A stretch of 64,000 nt of DNA from the NCBI GenBank assembly GCA_027319095.1, contig DAHVNW010000001.1, forward strand, positions 1 through 64,000, in the 5' to 3' direction. A program made the translations under genes and the position numbers. Under the pieces are notes generated by a model. That model ran no database searches. It was not told the origin of the DNA and saw only the letters and a program-made list of their open reading frames with translations. The DNA comes from a bacterium. GTDB lineage: Bacteria; SZUA-79; Acidulodesulfobacterales; Acidulodesulfobacteraceae. This document shows, in pieces, positions 1-8,136 of the stretch. Numbering within the stretch: position 1 is the first letter of the stretch; every line of letters starts with the position of its first letter.

Positions 1-209
1 GGTCCTACCACCGTCAGTTCTATTTTATTTTCCAGAGCAAAAGAAAGCAGTCCTTCTATATCGTCTTGTTTTATCGGGATGTTTATGGCTATTTCGGACG
101 TTCCTCCGTTTCCCGGAGCGCAAAAAATTTCCGTGTTTTTACCCGATTTTTTAATTGCGGCGGCTATGGCGTGTTCCCTGCCGCCGGAGCCGATAACGAG
201 AATTTTCAT
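1..209 (-). CDS. purD: Phosphoribosylamine-glycine ligase, N-terminal part (cut by window edge)
   Basis: The first 69 residues of PurD (GAR synthetase), the ATP-grasp enzyme that joins phosphoribosylamine to glycine in purine synthesis. The ATG is the complement of 207-209 and the frame runs off the left edge. The Rossmann-like start MKILVIGSGGREHAIA carries the family GSGGREH signature at residues 7-13, followed by a CAPGNGGT segment near residue 30 that is typical of PurD. It lies downstream of purH on the same strand, a common purine gene order, but about 300 bases with a repeat element separate them. The rest of the enzyme lies outside the window. Confidence 0.93.
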   Translation of the reverse strand, partial: MKILVIGSGGREHAIAAAIKKSGKNTEIFCAPGNGGTSEIAINIPIKQDDIEGLLSFALENKIELTVVG

Positions 210-255
210 AATTGTTTAAATTATTGAATTATTTATTAATTAATTTAATGCCTTG

Positions 256-444
256 CCTTAATCCACCGTTAAAAATTATAAAAATTGATTAAACAATTTA
301 TAAATACTGGATTAGCTTCCAGTACTTCGTTTCCCGCGAAAACGTATAGAAACATACGAAGGCGGGCGTTTATAAAAGCAGAGCCTTTATGCCGGCCGAA
401 GTGCCGTTTATATAGAAAATTAATTTTCTATCGGTGGATTAAGG
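256..444. mobile_element. MITE-like element with 13 bp terminal inverted repeats (family C)
   Basis: A 189 bp non-coding block between purH and purD. It begins with CCTTAATCCACCG (256-268) and ends with the exact inverse CGGTGGATTAAGG (432-444). Next to the right end lies the palindrome ATAGAAAATTAATTTTCTAT. The first 50 bases closely match those of the element at 41931. It has no open frame and no clear target duplication. It fills most of the 296-base gap 210-505; nothing else is recognised there. The size and inverted ends suggest a miniature transposable element, which is an inference. Confidence 0.7.
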
Positions 445-505
445 TCTTATTATAAAATAGATTGAAATATAAATAAACTTATTTGTCTTTATCGAATATT
501 AATAT

Positions 506-2089
506 TTAATGTTTAAAATGCCTGATGCCCGTAAAAATCATAGGAACGTTTAATTTGTTTGCGGCTTCTATAACCTCGTCGTCCCTTATCGAACCCCCTG
601 GCTGGATTATGCCGCAGACGCCTATTTTTGCCGCGTATTCCACGGAATCCCTAAAAGGGAAAAAGCCGTCGGACGCCATAACAAATTCTTTGATTTCACC
701 AAAGGCGTTTTTCATTTTTTCGAACGCAAAAACGGCGGCGTCTATTCTTGACATCTGTCCTGCGCCTATACCCTTAGTAGCACCGTTCTTTGCATATACT
801 ATAGCGTTAGATTTTACATGCTTGGCAATTTTCCACGCAAATATGAGGTCGCATAAAACAGATTCCTCCATTTTAACGCCTGTTACGGTTTTAAAAAGGG
901 ACCGGTCATCCGCAAAATCGTCTTTTTCCTGCACGAGAAAACCTCCGCAAGAGCTTTTAAAGGACAATATTCCGCTGTTGTCCGATATAAAACCTTCGTT
1001 ATATTTTATTAATATCGTATTTTTTTTCGCCCCCAATATTTTTAAGGATTCTTCGGAATATTCGGGGGCTAAAATGATTTCTACGAAAAACGGTTTAATT
1101 TCGGAGGCGGTTTCCTCGTCCAATTTTTTATTGAAACCTATTATTCCGCCGTAGGAAGAAATTTCGTCGGTTTTCCTGGCAGAGAGAAAAGCGTCTTTCA
1201 AAGATTTTCCGCTGAGCGCCGCTCCGCACGGATTGGTGTGTTTTACTATTGTCGCAAAATAGTTTTTAGTCAAGCCGTTATTGAAATCCTTAATGATTCC
1301 GAGAGCAGAATCTATATCTAATAAATTATTATAAGATATATCCTTGCCCGAAAGTTTTTCGAAAGGCAAAGAACCGTCCGCCTTGTCCGTTCGATAAAAT
1401 GCCGCTTTTTGATGGGGATTTTCTCCGTATCTTAAGCTAAAAGTCTTTTTAAGGCTAAGGCCTATGCCCGGGCCGAGTTCTTTATTTCCGACTTTACCGG
1501 CGTTGTCCGGATTCAAAAAACCGGCTATAGCCGCATCATATTCAGCAGTGAGTTTAAATGTTTCGTAAGCGTAAAGTTTTTTAACGCGTTCCGGAATTTC
1601 CTGTTTATTTTTAAGGTATGAAATTATGTCTTCATAAAAAGATGGGTTTATAACTACAGCAACGTCTTTATAGTTTTTTGCGGCTGCTCTTAAAAGCGAA
1701 ACGCCGCCTATATCTATAAATTCTAATTTTTCGTCGTCCGCGATATTTTTGCCTGCCATTTCCTTGAACGGATATAGGTTTACAATGACGAAATCTATTA
1801 GATTTATTTCGTTTTTAATTAAATCATCCCCGTGGCTTTCATTATTTCTAATAGATAAAATTCCTCCGAAAATTACCGGATGTAATGTTTTTACCCTGCC
1901 TCCCAAAATTTCCGGAAAGCCGGTTATTTCGTCTATTTTTTTTAAATTCGCAATGCCTTCGGATTTCAAAAATTTGTAGGTGTTGCCTGTAGCTATTAGC
2001 GTATAGCCTGCAATTTCCAAATTAGAGGCTAATTCCGCTATTCCTTTTTTATCATAGACCGATATCAGGGCATATTTAATTTCAGGCAT
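506..2089 (-). CDS. purH: Bifunctional AICAR transformylase / IMP cyclohydrolase
   Basis: PurH carries out the last two steps of IMP synthesis: formylation of AICAR using 10-formyl-THF, then ring closure. The 527-residue length is the usual one. The N-terminal MGS-like IMP cyclohydrolase domain (about 1-190) starts KYALISVYDKKGI and contains the GGRVKTLHPVIFGGIL signature. The C-terminal transformylase domain holds SLRYGENPHQKAAFY near residue 220 and HTNPCGAA. The protein ends in TGIRHFKH, the typical PurH C-terminus. It is the first gene of a minus-strand purH-purD pair. The upstream region 2090-2287 is shared with a divergent lipoprotein gene. Confidence 0.97.
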   Translation of the reverse strand: MPEIKYALISVYDKKGIAELASNLEIAGYTLIATGNTYKFLKSEGIANLKKIDEITGFPEILGGRVKTLHPVIFGGILSIRNNESHGDDLIKNEINLIDFVIVNLYPFKEMAGKNIADDEKLEFIDIGGVSLLRAAAKNYKDVAVVINPSFYEDIISYLKNKQEIPERVKKLYAYETFKLTAEYDAAIAGFLNPDNAGKVGNKELGPGIGLSLKKTFSLRYGENPHQKAAFYRTDKADGSLPFEKLSGKDISYNNLLDIDSALGIIKDFNNGLTKNYFATIVKHTNPCGAALSGKSLKDAFLSARKTDEISSYGGIIGFNKKLDEETASEIKPFFVEIILAPEYSEESLKILGAKKNTILIKYNEGFISDNSGILSFKSSCGGFLVQEKDDFADDRSLFKTVTGVKMEESVLCDLIFAWKIAKHVKSNAIVYAKNGATKGIGAGQMSRIDAAVFAFEKMKNAFGEIKEFVMASDGFFPFRDSVEYAAKIGVCGIIQPGGSIRDDEVIEAANKLNVPMIFTGIRHFKH

Positions 2090-2145
2090 AATTCAGTTAT
2101 TTTTTTAGATTTAATTTAATTAGTTTGATTTTAAAATATTAGCTA

Positions 2146-2187
2146 TAGTAGAATATAGAGAAATTAGAATTTATTAATATTCTACTA
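2146..2187. promoter_or_regulatory. Inverted repeat in the divergent purH / lipoprotein promoter region
   Basis: TAGTAGAATA at 2146-2155 is repeated in inverse as TATTCTACTA at 2178-2187. A second nested pair, AAATTAG (2161) and CTAATTT (2185), overlaps it. It lies between divergent genes, where an operator could sit. No known purine repressor or riboswitch consensus was recognised, so this may be only an AT-rich cruciform. Confidence 0.3.
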
Positions 2188-2287
2188 ATTTTAGATATTA
2201 ATTTCAATACCTTAAGATTTAAAATTTATTGGATATGAATAATAGAAGACATGAATAATAAATAGCAAAAAGGAGAATTAAGGTTAA

Positions 2288-2452
2288 ATGAAAAAGATTA
2301 AAATCTTGGCTTTGGCGGCGATACTGTTTTGCGCTATAAATTTTTTAAGCGGATGTGCCCTTTTATTAGTCGGAGGACTTGCAGGCACGACCGGTTATCT
2401 TGCCGCAAAGCAGGGTTACGGAGTTCAGTCTCCCGTGACGAAAAATAAATAA
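2288..2452 (+). CDS. Small lipoprotein of unknown function, 54 aa
   Basis: Reads MKKIKILALAAILFCAINFL, then SGC, then a Gly/Ala-rich stretch (GGLAGTTGYLAAKQGYG) and a short polar tail. LSGC is a textbook lipobox for signal peptidase II, so the mature product would be about 33 residues anchored by Cys22. An AAGGAG ribosome site lies at 2269-2274, with a second GGAG-like stretch nearer the start. The Gly-rich part resembles small glycine-zipper lipoproteins of outer membranes. It starts a plus-strand run with the kinase, TPR lipoprotein and rodZ. Function unknown. Confidence 0.72.
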   Translation: MKKIKILALAAILFCAINFLSGCALLLVGGLAGTTGYLAAKQGYGVQSPVTKNK

Positions 2453-2464
2453 AATAATCAATTA

Positions 2465-3400
2465 ATGGGAAACGATAAAATGGCTGTTACCGTCGTAGGA
2501 TCGGTTGCAATAGACGATATAGAAACTCCTTTTAATAAAACGGGGGAAGTTCTTGGGGGTTCGGCGACTTATTTTTCGCTTGCCGCTTCGTTTTTAACGG
2601 ACGTAAAAATTATAGGAGTCGTGGGAAGCGATTTCGGCAGGGATTATTTAAAAATTTTTAAGGACAGGTCGATAGATGCTAAAGGAATAAAAATCGAAAA
2701 CGGGAAAACTTTCAAATGGAAGGGAAGATACGGTTACGACATGTCCGACCCGGAAACGATTGCGACCGAACTCGGCGTATTTTCGTCTTTCAAACCTAAA
2801 ATTCCGCATAATTCAAAAACCGATATGCTTTTTCTCGCAAACATAGACCCGGATATTCAATTCGACGCCTTAAAACAGATGGACGCCCCCAGGCTTACGG
2901 CTTTGGATACGATGAACTTTTGGATAAAAGGAAAAAAAGAAAAGCTTTATAAAGTCATAGAGCTTACCGATGTATTTATTATAAACGAATCGGAGGCAAG
3001 ACTGCTGACAGGGGAATCGTCCATATTTTTATGCGCCAAAACTATTTTAAAATCCGGCGCTAAAATACTAATACTAAAAAGAGGAGCTTACGGCGCGACG
3101 ATGTTCGCCGAAAATAAATTTTTTATGGTTCCGGCTTATCCGTTAGAAAACGTAATAGACCCTACCGGCGCCGGAGATTCTTTTGCCGGCGGGTTTTTAG
3201 GGTATATCGATAACACCGGCGATATGACCTTCGATAACCTTAAAAAGGCTCTTGTATTCGGCAATATCATGGCATCTTTTGCCGTAGAGGGTTTTTCCGT
3301 CGACAGGTTTTTATCGGTAAAAAACGGCGAAATTAAGGACAGGTTTAAAAAGTTTAGAGAAATAACTTATTTCGAGGAATTGCCGGAGGGCTTATTATAA
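2465..3400 (+). CDS. PfkB-family carbohydrate/nucleoside kinase
   Basis: Ribokinase/adenosine-kinase fold enzyme that phosphorylates a sugar or nucleoside with ATP. The N-terminal region has VVGSVAIDDI and a GGSATYFSLAASFL substrate-lid segment. The C-terminal PfkB signature DPTGAGDSFAGG lies at residues 232-243, with Asp238 the expected catalytic base. At 311 residues the length is normal. The start is uncertain: ATG 2465 has no Shine-Dalgarno, while the in-frame ATG at 2480 has a weak GGGA upstream and would still leave a complete fold. Substrate cannot be named from sequence; nearness to purine genes makes a nucleoside kinase possible but unproven. Confidence 0.88.
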   Translation: MGNDKMAVTVVGSVAIDDIETPFNKTGEVLGGSATYFSLAASFLTDVKIIGVVGSDFGRDYLKIFKDRSIDAKGIKIENGKTFKWKGRYGYDMSDPETIATELGVFSSFKPKIPHNSKTDMLFLANIDPDIQFDALKQMDAPRLTALDTMNFWIKGKKEKLYKVIELTDVFIINESEARLLTGESSIFLCAKTILKSGAKILILKRGAYGATMFAENKFFMVPAYPLENVIDPTGAGDSFAGGFLGYIDNTGDMTFDNLKKALVFGNIMASFAVEGFSVDRFLSVKNGEIKDRFKKFREITYFEELPEGLL

Positions 3401-3403
3401 AAT

Positions 3404-4198
3404 ATGTTTGTAAAAAATAAATTTCTTAAGCCATTTTCTTATATTTTTATTATTATTTTTCTTTTTACCGCATTATCTGGATGCGGGTTCTCGCAGGTTC
3501 CCAAAAAAAATAAACTTAAATCTAATTTATATTACAGGCTCGGCGTGGGTTTTTACCGGAACGGGAATTTTATAAAAGCCATGCAGGAGTTTATCAGGGC
3601 AAAAAGCTTCAATCCCCTTTCCGCAAAAGATTATAACGCCATGGGCATGGTTTATATGGAAACGGCAAGAGAGGGCAGGGCGGTAGAAAATTTTAAGAAA
3701 GCGGTAAGAATAAATCCTAAATTTTCGGACGCGTATTATAATTTAGCGATAATTTATATAAAGAAAAAAGATTATTTTCCAGCCGAAAATTATTTAAAGA
3801 AAGCGTTAAAAAATCCTTTTTATAACAGGCCGTACGAAAGTTACGACCAGTTGGCCAAAATATATTTAGCCGAAAATAAGCTTAAAAAGGCAAAAAAGGT
3901 TTTAACGGTGTCTAAACTTTTGGACAAGAAATATTTTTTAACCTATTATTATATCGGCAAATATTATCTCATTAAAGGCGCTATTAAAGGCAATCTAAAC
4001 AAAAGCCTGCAATATTTTAAAAAAACGTTGAATCTCGACATGTTTTTCCTACCCGCCATGTATTACGAAGGAGTTATATACTTTAAACAAAAAAAGTATA
4101 ATAAGTCTAAAAAGATTTTTTCTTACGTCTATAAACAAAACAAAACTAATAAATACGGTATAAAATCCCTGGGTTATATTAAAAAAATAGCGCCGTAA
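3404..4198 (+). CDS. TPR-repeat lipoprotein, PilF/PilW-like
   Basis: 264 residues. A signal peptide ends at the lipobox LSGC (Cys about 27), so this should be a membrane-anchored lipoprotein. The rest is made of tetratricopeptide repeats: KAMQEFIRAKSFNPLSAKDYNAMGMVY, EGRAVENFKKAVRINPKFSDAYYNLAIIY and later units around residues 55-250. The layout matches PilF/PilW pilotins, which help the PilQ secretin assemble. A pilus set with a secretin lies 2 kb downstream, which fits that role. It starts four bases after the kinase stop and is followed by rodZ. Other TPR lipoproteins look similar, so the pilotin role is an inference. Confidence 0.75.
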   Translation: MFVKNKFLKPFSYIFIIIFLFTALSGCGFSQVPKKNKLKSNLYYRLGVGFYRNGNFIKAMQEFIRAKSFNPLSAKDYNAMGMVYMETAREGRAVENFKKAVRINPKFSDAYYNLAIIYIKKKDYFPAENYLKKALKNPFYNRPYESYDQLAKIYLAENKLKKAKKVLTVSKLLDKKYFLTYYYIGKYYLIKGAIKGNLNKSLQYFKKTLNLDMFFLPAMYYEGVIYFKQKKYNKSKKIFSYVYKQNKTNKYGIKSLGYIKKIAP

Positions 4199-4236
4199 GA
4201 TAATGCCGTATTTAAGGTTTAAGACAGGAACGTTTT

Positions 4237-5004
4237 ATGGAAAAAGAATCGCCGGAAACCGTCGGGGAATATCTCGCAAACGCGAGAGAATCTTCCGGGC
4301 TAACCGTGGAAGATGTTTCTTCCGTTACCAAAGTCGCGCGGCGGTATATCGAAGCAATAGAAAACGATGACTTTTCGATGTTTTCCTCTCCTCAGCTATT
4401 GAGAGGATACGTAAAACTTCTCGCAAAAACGGTAAAAGCCGACGGCAAAAAAACCGCCTCCCTTCTCGAGGATGCAATAAGCAAAGATTTTAAAGGCAGG
4501 AATCCGGAAGATATAGTAGGAAAAAGATTTAAGGAAGAAAGGCAAAAATCGGAGGATTTTAAAAAAAAGTTTTTAATTATAATTTTTAGCGGCATTTTAA
4601 TTATAATTTTATCGTATGCGGCGGTTAAGACGAACGAATTTATCCGCTCAACCGGCGGAATTAGCATGTTAAAGCATTATATACCGCCGGCTATAAAATC
4701 CGAACCGCCAAAAATTAAAAAACAGGTTAACTACCGGAAACAAAATATTAAATATGCGGTAGTTTTAAAAGGAAAAGCCGTTCATAGAACGTGGGTCGCC
4801 GTTAAAATAGACCATGAACCGGCAAAGGCTTCAATGCTTCATGCCGGCAATACGGTAGCCTGGAAGGCAAGAAAAAGATTATGGATTAAAATAGGCAACG
4901 CCGGAGGGATTATTTTGAATTACAACGGAAAAAATCTTGGAAAACCTGGTACCGAAAGCCAGGTGGTTACTCTGAATTTTCCGTCTCCGGCTAAATTAAA
5001 ATAA
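4237..5004 (+). CDS. rodZ: RodZ-like cytoskeletal membrane protein
   Basis: RodZ links the MreB filament to the membrane and is needed for rod shape. The 255-residue protein has the expected three parts: an N-terminal helix-turn-helix (about 8-75, GEYLANARESSGLTVEDVSSVTKVARRYIEAIE), one transmembrane helix (about 110-132, FLIIIFSGILIIILSYAAV), and a periplasmic C-terminal DUF4115-type beta domain (about 170-255) with WVAVKID...WKARKRLWIKIGNAGGI. The periplasmic linker is short. Its partners mreB, mreC and mreD lie at 24.9-27.3 kb. It follows the TPR lipoprotein and probably shares its transcript. Confidence 0.85.
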   Translation: MEKESPETVGEYLANARESSGLTVEDVSSVTKVARRYIEAIENDDFSMFSSPQLLRGYVKLLAKTVKADGKKTASLLEDAISKDFKGRNPEDIVGKRFKEERQKSEDFKKKFLIIIFSGILIIILSYAAVKTNEFIRSTGGISMLKHYIPPAIKSEPPKIKKQVNYRKQNIKYAVVLKGKAVHRTWVAVKIDHEPAKASMLHAGNTVAWKARKRLWIKIGNAGGIILNYNGKNLGKPGTESQVVTLNFPSPAKLK

Positions 5005-5124
5005 AATGAGCCGAATCCCGGCAATCCCCATATTCGCACATATTATAAATCAAATCCATTATATTTTTTAAAATAATCCGCCGGCGGCTTTGTGTCGGCC
5101 ACGAAAATGTCTGCGATCCATAGT

Positions 5125-5886
5125 CTAATCGACGGGGGCGTGTTTATTTTTTGAAACGCTGTATCCTATTTTATCGGCTATCAAAGACGCCGTCAATAAA
5201 ATTAGCCCTATGACCGGTATAATTAAAGCAATATCGCTATCCTCTATGCCTGTTTTTAATCCTTGAAGCCCCCAGTATATTCCAAAGCTAAGAAGAAGAA
5301 CCGCCGCTATGCCTTTAATCCAGTGCGACGGGATTTTTTTGAAGTATTTTCTTAAATAGGCGGATAAAATTAGCACGATAACCGAACTTAAGACAAGAGC
5401 GGAAATTACCGCAAACCATTGATTTTCGGTAACGGCAAGCGGAACGGCTACGACGGCTACCTCGAATGCTTCGATTATAACTGCGTTTAAAGCGACGATG
5501 AAATGTTTAAGCGAGCATTTTTGATGTTTTACTACGGCCGTTTCCGCCTTTTTGAAAAGCGGTTTCCCCCCTAATTTCCGGGAAAAAGGGGTAAGATAAA
5601 ATACGAAACTTACGAGTTTATAAGAAAAATACAATCCGACCGCTATAAGAATGGCGCCTATTATTAATTTTACGGTGAATATAGGCACGGTTTTGATTAG
5701 GGCTATGCCGCCGCCGAAAAGAATAACGAGCGTTCCGATAAATCCGGCTATTCCCCCAGCTAAGGCGCTGGAAAATCCTATGTCTTCGCCTACGACGAAA
5801 ACTATTGCGGCAACTTCGCTAAGTTCGACTATTGCAACCGAAAAAACAGCTATAAATATTAAAACGTTAAAATTCATGTCAGGCAT
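5125..5886 (-). CDS. Multi-pass membrane protein with two ExxE motifs, unknown function (COG4280-like)
   Basis: 253 residues, mostly hydrophobic, with about seven predicted membrane helices. Two similar halves carry acidic residues inside helices: VELSEVAAIVFVVGEDIGF near residue 22 and IIEAFEVAVVAVPLAV near 140. A charged loop of about 20 residues links the halves. The ExxE-in-helix pattern recalls the FTR1 iron permease and GDT1/TMEM165 Mn/Ca transporter folds, but neither REGLE nor ExGD[KR][TS] is present. From memory it most resembles the uncharacterised COG4280 membrane proteins. A metal ion substrate is a guess. It stands alone on the minus strand, divergent from tusA. The ATG at 5886 or the one three codons later may be the start. 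Confidence 0.7.
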   Translation of the reverse strand: MPDMNFNVLIFIAVFSVAIVELSEVAAIVFVVGEDIGFSSALAGGIAGFIGTLVILFGGGIALIKTVPIFTVKLIIGAILIAVGLYFSYKLVSFVFYLTPFSRKLGGKPLFKKAETAVVKHQKCSLKHFIVALNAVIIEAFEVAVVAVPLAVTENQWFAVISALVLSSVIVLILSAYLRKYFKKIPSHWIKGIAAVLLLSFGIYWGLQGLKTGIEDSDIALIIPVIGLILLTASLIADKIGYSVSKNKHAPVD

Positions 5887-5928
5887 ATTATATCAAATCG
5901 TTTTAAAAAAAACGACAGAATTTTTCTA

Positions 5929-5957
5929 TTGACTTTTTAGCTGTTTAGTAATAATCT
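5929..5957 (+). promoter_or_regulatory. Possible tusA promoter
   Basis: TTGACT at 5929-5934 is a near-consensus -35 box. Seventeen bases on, TAATCT at 5952-5957 is a weak -10; AATAAT at 5950 is closer to consensus but at a short 15-base spacing. It lies about 90 bases before tusA, in the gap shared with the divergent membrane protein. Confidence 0.35.
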
Positions 5958-6048
5958 AAATAATGATTTCAGTAATAATATCTTAGTTCGAGAAAATGTT
6001 TATAATACTATTTTCTCTATTTTATTTAATTTAAAAGGGGGTAACATT

Positions 6049-6282
6049 ATGGCAGTATCGGCTAACAAAACATTAGACGCAAGCGGATTGTCTTGTCCGC
6101 TGCCAATCGTTAAAACAAAAAAAGAAATCGACGCTTTGACTTCCGGACAGGTTTTAGAAGTAATTTCGACGGACCCGGGTTCAAAAAACGATATGACGGC
6201 ATGGTGCAACAGGACGGGCAACAAACTGCTCGATTCCGCGGAAGAGGGCGGAAAGTTCAAGTTTTACGTTCAAAAAGCCTAA
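6049..6282 (+). CDS. tusA: TusA-family sulfur carrier protein
   Basis: A 77-residue SirA/TusA-fold protein that carries persulfide sulfur on a conserved cysteine. The signature LDASGLSCPLPIVKTKKEI puts the active Cys at residue 16 in the CPxP motif. A strong GGGGG-type ribosome site lies just before the ATG. There are no tRNA-thiolation partners (tusBCD, tusE) nearby, so it may serve sulfur trafficking for dissimilatory sulfur metabolism or cofactor synthesis; the sequence does not decide. It is a single gene with its own promoter region and a possible terminator downstream. Confidence 0.92.
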   Translation: MAVSANKTLDASGLSCPLPIVKTKKEIDALTSGQVLEVISTDPGSKNDMTAWCNRTGNKLLDSAEEGGKFKFYVQKA

Positions 6283-6304
6283 TTATATTTAAGCATATTT
6301 ACGA

Positions 6305-6345
6305 AGGGCGCGCGGATGCGGATAAAAATCCGTGCGCCTATGCCC
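6305..6345 (+). terminator. Possible hairpin terminator after tusA
   Basis: An imperfect GC-rich hairpin: GGGCGCGCGGAT pairs with ATCCGTGCGCCTATGCCC across CGGAT-AAAA-ATCCG. Only a short T-rich run (GTATTTATAAT) follows, so termination would be weak. Confidence 0.4.
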
Positions 6346-6373
6346 GTATTTATAATGCAAACCGATAATAATA

Positions 6374-6730
6374 ATGAAAAGAAAATTTAATTTTATAAAT
6401 TTTTTATTTATTTTATTTATTATTTTACCTCAATTTTTAAATGCGGATATCTGTTTTGGACTGAAAAATCCTTTCGTATCTCCCTTCAAGGCAAAGCAAT
6501 ATAAAAGCTTTAAAGAAAATCCTTTGAACGGGCTTAACCTTCAAGCTATCGTCAGCGGGTCGGATAACAACAAAAATATTGCTATTATTAACGGAAAGCC
6601 TTATTACGCCGGTTCCAGGATTATGCAAAAAGTCATTGTAGGCATTACGGATAAGGCCGTTATAATAAAGTTAAAAAATGGAAAAATAGTCAAGCTTATA
6701 TTGTCGAAATTTGAAGGATTTAAAAAATAA
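6374..6730 (+). CDS. PilP/GspC-like inner-membrane pilus or secretion protein
   Basis: 118 residues. A hydrophobic N-terminal segment (about 8-25) is followed by NPF and PLNGLNLQAIVSG, then a small beta domain with AIINGKPYYAGSRI...VGITDKAVIIKLKNG. This NPF / L-x-I / NGxxYxxG / V-x-L-x-x-G order is that of PilP, MshK and GspC homology-region domains, which couple inner-membrane parts to the secretin. It lies 25 bases before a secretin gene and near pilMNO, which supports a PilP-like role. It is shorter than most PilP proteins and has no lipobox, so MshK is an equal candidate. Confidence 0.65.
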   Translation: MKRKFNFINFLFILFIILPQFLNADICFGLKNPFVSPFKAKQYKSFKENPLNGLNLQAIVSGSDNNKNIAIINGKPYYAGSRIMQKVIVGITDKAVIIKLKNGKIVKLILSKFEGFKK

Positions 6731-6755
6731 TATTTAATAACGCGATAATAAATTT

Positions 6756-8111
6756 ATGGTTTTTAAATCCAGGCATAATATAAATCTTATTTTCTTTTTA
6801 TCCCCTGTTTTATTAACCGTTTTTTTTATTTTTTTCGGCTTTCCCACAACTTCCCGCGCTTTTAATTACGGTATAAGCGGCTTGTCGGTTCCCGGTATTA
6901 AAATCCCGAACGAAAAAATTACGATAGAGGGCAACGATATACCGTTAAGACCGTTAATAATGGGAATATGTCACGAATTCAGGTTGAATTACGTTTTAAG
7001 CAGTTCCGTGAACGGCAGCGTCACCCTGCATATAAGGCATATACCCCTGCCATATGCCCTTTCGATAATTTTAAAGGCGGGCAATTTAGGATACGGCGAT
7101 TTTAACGGAATTTTATTTATAGGGCCGCGTTCGTCGCTTAAAAATAATTATATCGATTACGGGATAAAATTAAAAAATATTCAAGCTAAAAATATTATTC
7201 CAGATTTGACGCCGGTTTTGCCGGCGGGGGCCAAGGCTTACGCTTCGCCGCACGGAAATTTTATATTTGTTTACGATATACCCTCTAATATAGGTAAAAT
7301 CAAACGCATTATTAAAAAATTAGACGTCAGGAAAAAGGTCGTTCTTTTGAACGCGCGGGTCGTGGACGTCACGGATAGTTTCGTTAGAAATCTTGGAATT
7401 GCATGGTCTTTTTCGCCGAATAGCAACAATACTATAATATCTACTTCTACTTTTCCGACTGGTTTTACCGGAGCGACGACGTCTACCGCCGGTTCTAACA
7501 CCCTAAACGTGAGCATGGGAACGGCATGGCAGAATTTCGGCATACTTTCCGCGCAGTTGTCTTTAGGTCAGCAGTTAGGCTGGGACAAAGTCGTCGCGTC
7601 TCCAAGCGTTTCGGTTGTGAGCGGACAGGCGGCTACCATAAACTCCGGCGTTACGCTATATTATGTCGCATATACGGCTTCGGGAGGAGCTTCGACGTCT
7701 AGTCCGTCATCGAGTCCGTCGGCCGGCGGCACGACGGTTATAACGCAGGAACCGGTTACGTCTTCTCTTCAGACTATTACGCTGGGGCTCACTCTGACGG
7801 TCACTCCGATAGTAGAAAGCAAAAATTCCATTATGCTAAGCATTAACGTGACTAATTCGCAGCCTGATTTCGGACAGGAGGTCAACGGATTTCCCTCCGT
7901 AAACAATAAAAGCCTTTCTACCGTAGTCACGGTCAAAAACGATTCCACTTTAGTTATAGGCGGCATTTTATACACCGATAAATCTCATTCTAACAACGGC
8001 GTTCCTATTTTATCCACCATTCCCGTAATCGGCTATCTTTTTTCTTCCAGGCAGAGGAGCGTTTCGAGGGAGCAGCTGATGGTGTTCATTTCTCCCAAGA
8101 TTGTAAAATAG
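6756..8111 (+). CDS. pilQ: Type IV pilus secretin, PilQ/MshL-like
   Basis: Outer-membrane channel subunit through which the pilus leaves the cell. The 451-residue protein has a signal segment (about 10-35), a short STN-like domain (about 55-125, ITIEGNDIPLRPLIMGICHE), a secretin N domain (about 130-190, IQAKNIIPDLTPVL...IKRIIKKLDVRKKVVLLNARVVDV) and the C-terminal secretin domain (about 195-451) with TPIVESKNSIMLSINVTNSQ and VVTVKNDSTLVIGGILYTDK. It is shorter than typical PilQ (about 700) and lacks AMIN domains, so MshL-like is apt. A Ser/Thr-rich loop (GGASTSSPSSSPSAGG, about 308) matches the variable secretin gate region. Confidence 0.9.
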   Translation: MVFKSRHNINLIFFLSPVLLTVFFIFFGFPTTSRAFNYGISGLSVPGIKIPNEKITIEGNDIPLRPLIMGICHEFRLNYVLSSSVNGSVTLHIRHIPLPYALSIILKAGNLGYGDFNGILFIGPRSSLKNNYIDYGIKLKNIQAKNIIPDLTPVLPAGAKAYASPHGNFIFVYDIPSNIGKIKRIIKKLDVRKKVVLLNARVVDVTDSFVRNLGIAWSFSPNSNNTIISTSTFPTGFTGATTSTAGSNTLNVSMGTAWQNFGILSAQLSLGQQLGWDKVVASPSVSVVSGQAATINSGVTLYYVAYTASGGASTSSPSSSPSAGGTTVITQEPVTSSLQTITLGLTLTVTPIVESKNSIMLSINVTNSQPDFGQEVNGFPSVNNKSLSTVVTVKNDSTLVIGGILYTDKSHSNNGVPILSTIPVIGYLFSSRQRSVSREQLMVFISPKIVK

Positions 8112-8136
8112 CTAATAAAAAAATAAATTTAGTTAG

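Noticed and set aside
525-1154. Long open frame antisense to purH
   Set aside because: Shadow of purH; composition and lack of motifs show no separate gene. The same applies to other long antisense frames in recJ, alaS and metG.
2090-2287. Purine riboswitch upstream of purH
   Set aside because: No conserved three-way junction or loop sequences; only AT-rich inverted repeats are seen.
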